Assembly: GCA_947311645.1 (NCBI GenBank)
Contig: CAMZKZ010000009.1
Location: forward strand, 1-6,229
Direction of reading: 5' to 3'
DNA length: 6,229 nt
Source of the DNA: an uncultured Candidatus Altimarinota bacterium
Lineage (GTDB): Bacteria; Patescibacteriota; Gracilibacteria; CAIRYL01
Positions 6,222 to 6,229 of the stretch are shown here, in pieces (within the stretch, counting starts at the first letter, position 1; every line of letters begins with the position of its first letter). A program made the translations under genes and the position numbers. The notes beneath the pieces were generated by a model that had not been told where the DNA came from, ran no database searches, and was given only the letters and a program-made list of their open reading frames with translations.

Positions 6222-6229
6222 AAAATAAA

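Overview
The window is an AT-rich, gene-dense bacterial segment with six protein genes in two divergent blocks. It looks like core chromosome: no mobile element, tRNA, rRNA or CRISPR array is visible. Four genes are clear housekeeping families (typA, holA, nusB, truB). A fifth is probably a divergent ribosomal protein bL32. The sixth is an unrecognised membrane-anchored protein. Small genome style, tight spacing, near absence of Shine-Dalgarno sequences, AT richness and divergent forms of universal genes together suggest a Patescibacteria/CPR-type lineage. This is an inference, since no rRNA or marker phylogeny is available here. All six genes end in TAA and read through at full length under the standard bacterial code, so there is no sign of the UGA-to-Gly recoding known from Gracilibacteria and Absconditabacteria.

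Minus-strand block (positions 4309 down to 1). A gene for an anchored protein of unknown function (4309-2933) is followed after 3 bases by holA, the DNA polymerase III delta subunit (2929-1940). After an 81-base gap that carries a good -10 box comes typA/bipA, a ribosome-associated GTPase (1858-47). A strong hairpin with a T-tract at 1-40 closes the block.

Divergent intergenic region (4310-4494, 185 bases). It holds candidate promoters in both directions and a perfect 7-bp inverted repeat with a 3-base loop (4454-4470), close upstream of the plus-strand block.

Plus-strand block (4495-6221). A 63-residue bL32-like protein gene, then nusB (transcription antitermination factor), then truB (tRNA pseudouridine-55 synthase). 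truB starts inside the end of nusB. No terminator is seen before the window ends 8 bases after the truB stop, so the transcription unit may continue.

Together the genes serve translation (TypA, bL32-like, TruB), rRNA transcription (NusB) and replication (HolA). I found no new defence or mobile system. The most interesting points are the aberrant zinc-free bL32-like protein, the inverted repeat at its promoter, the unknown anchored protein coupled to holA, and the charged insertions in TruB.
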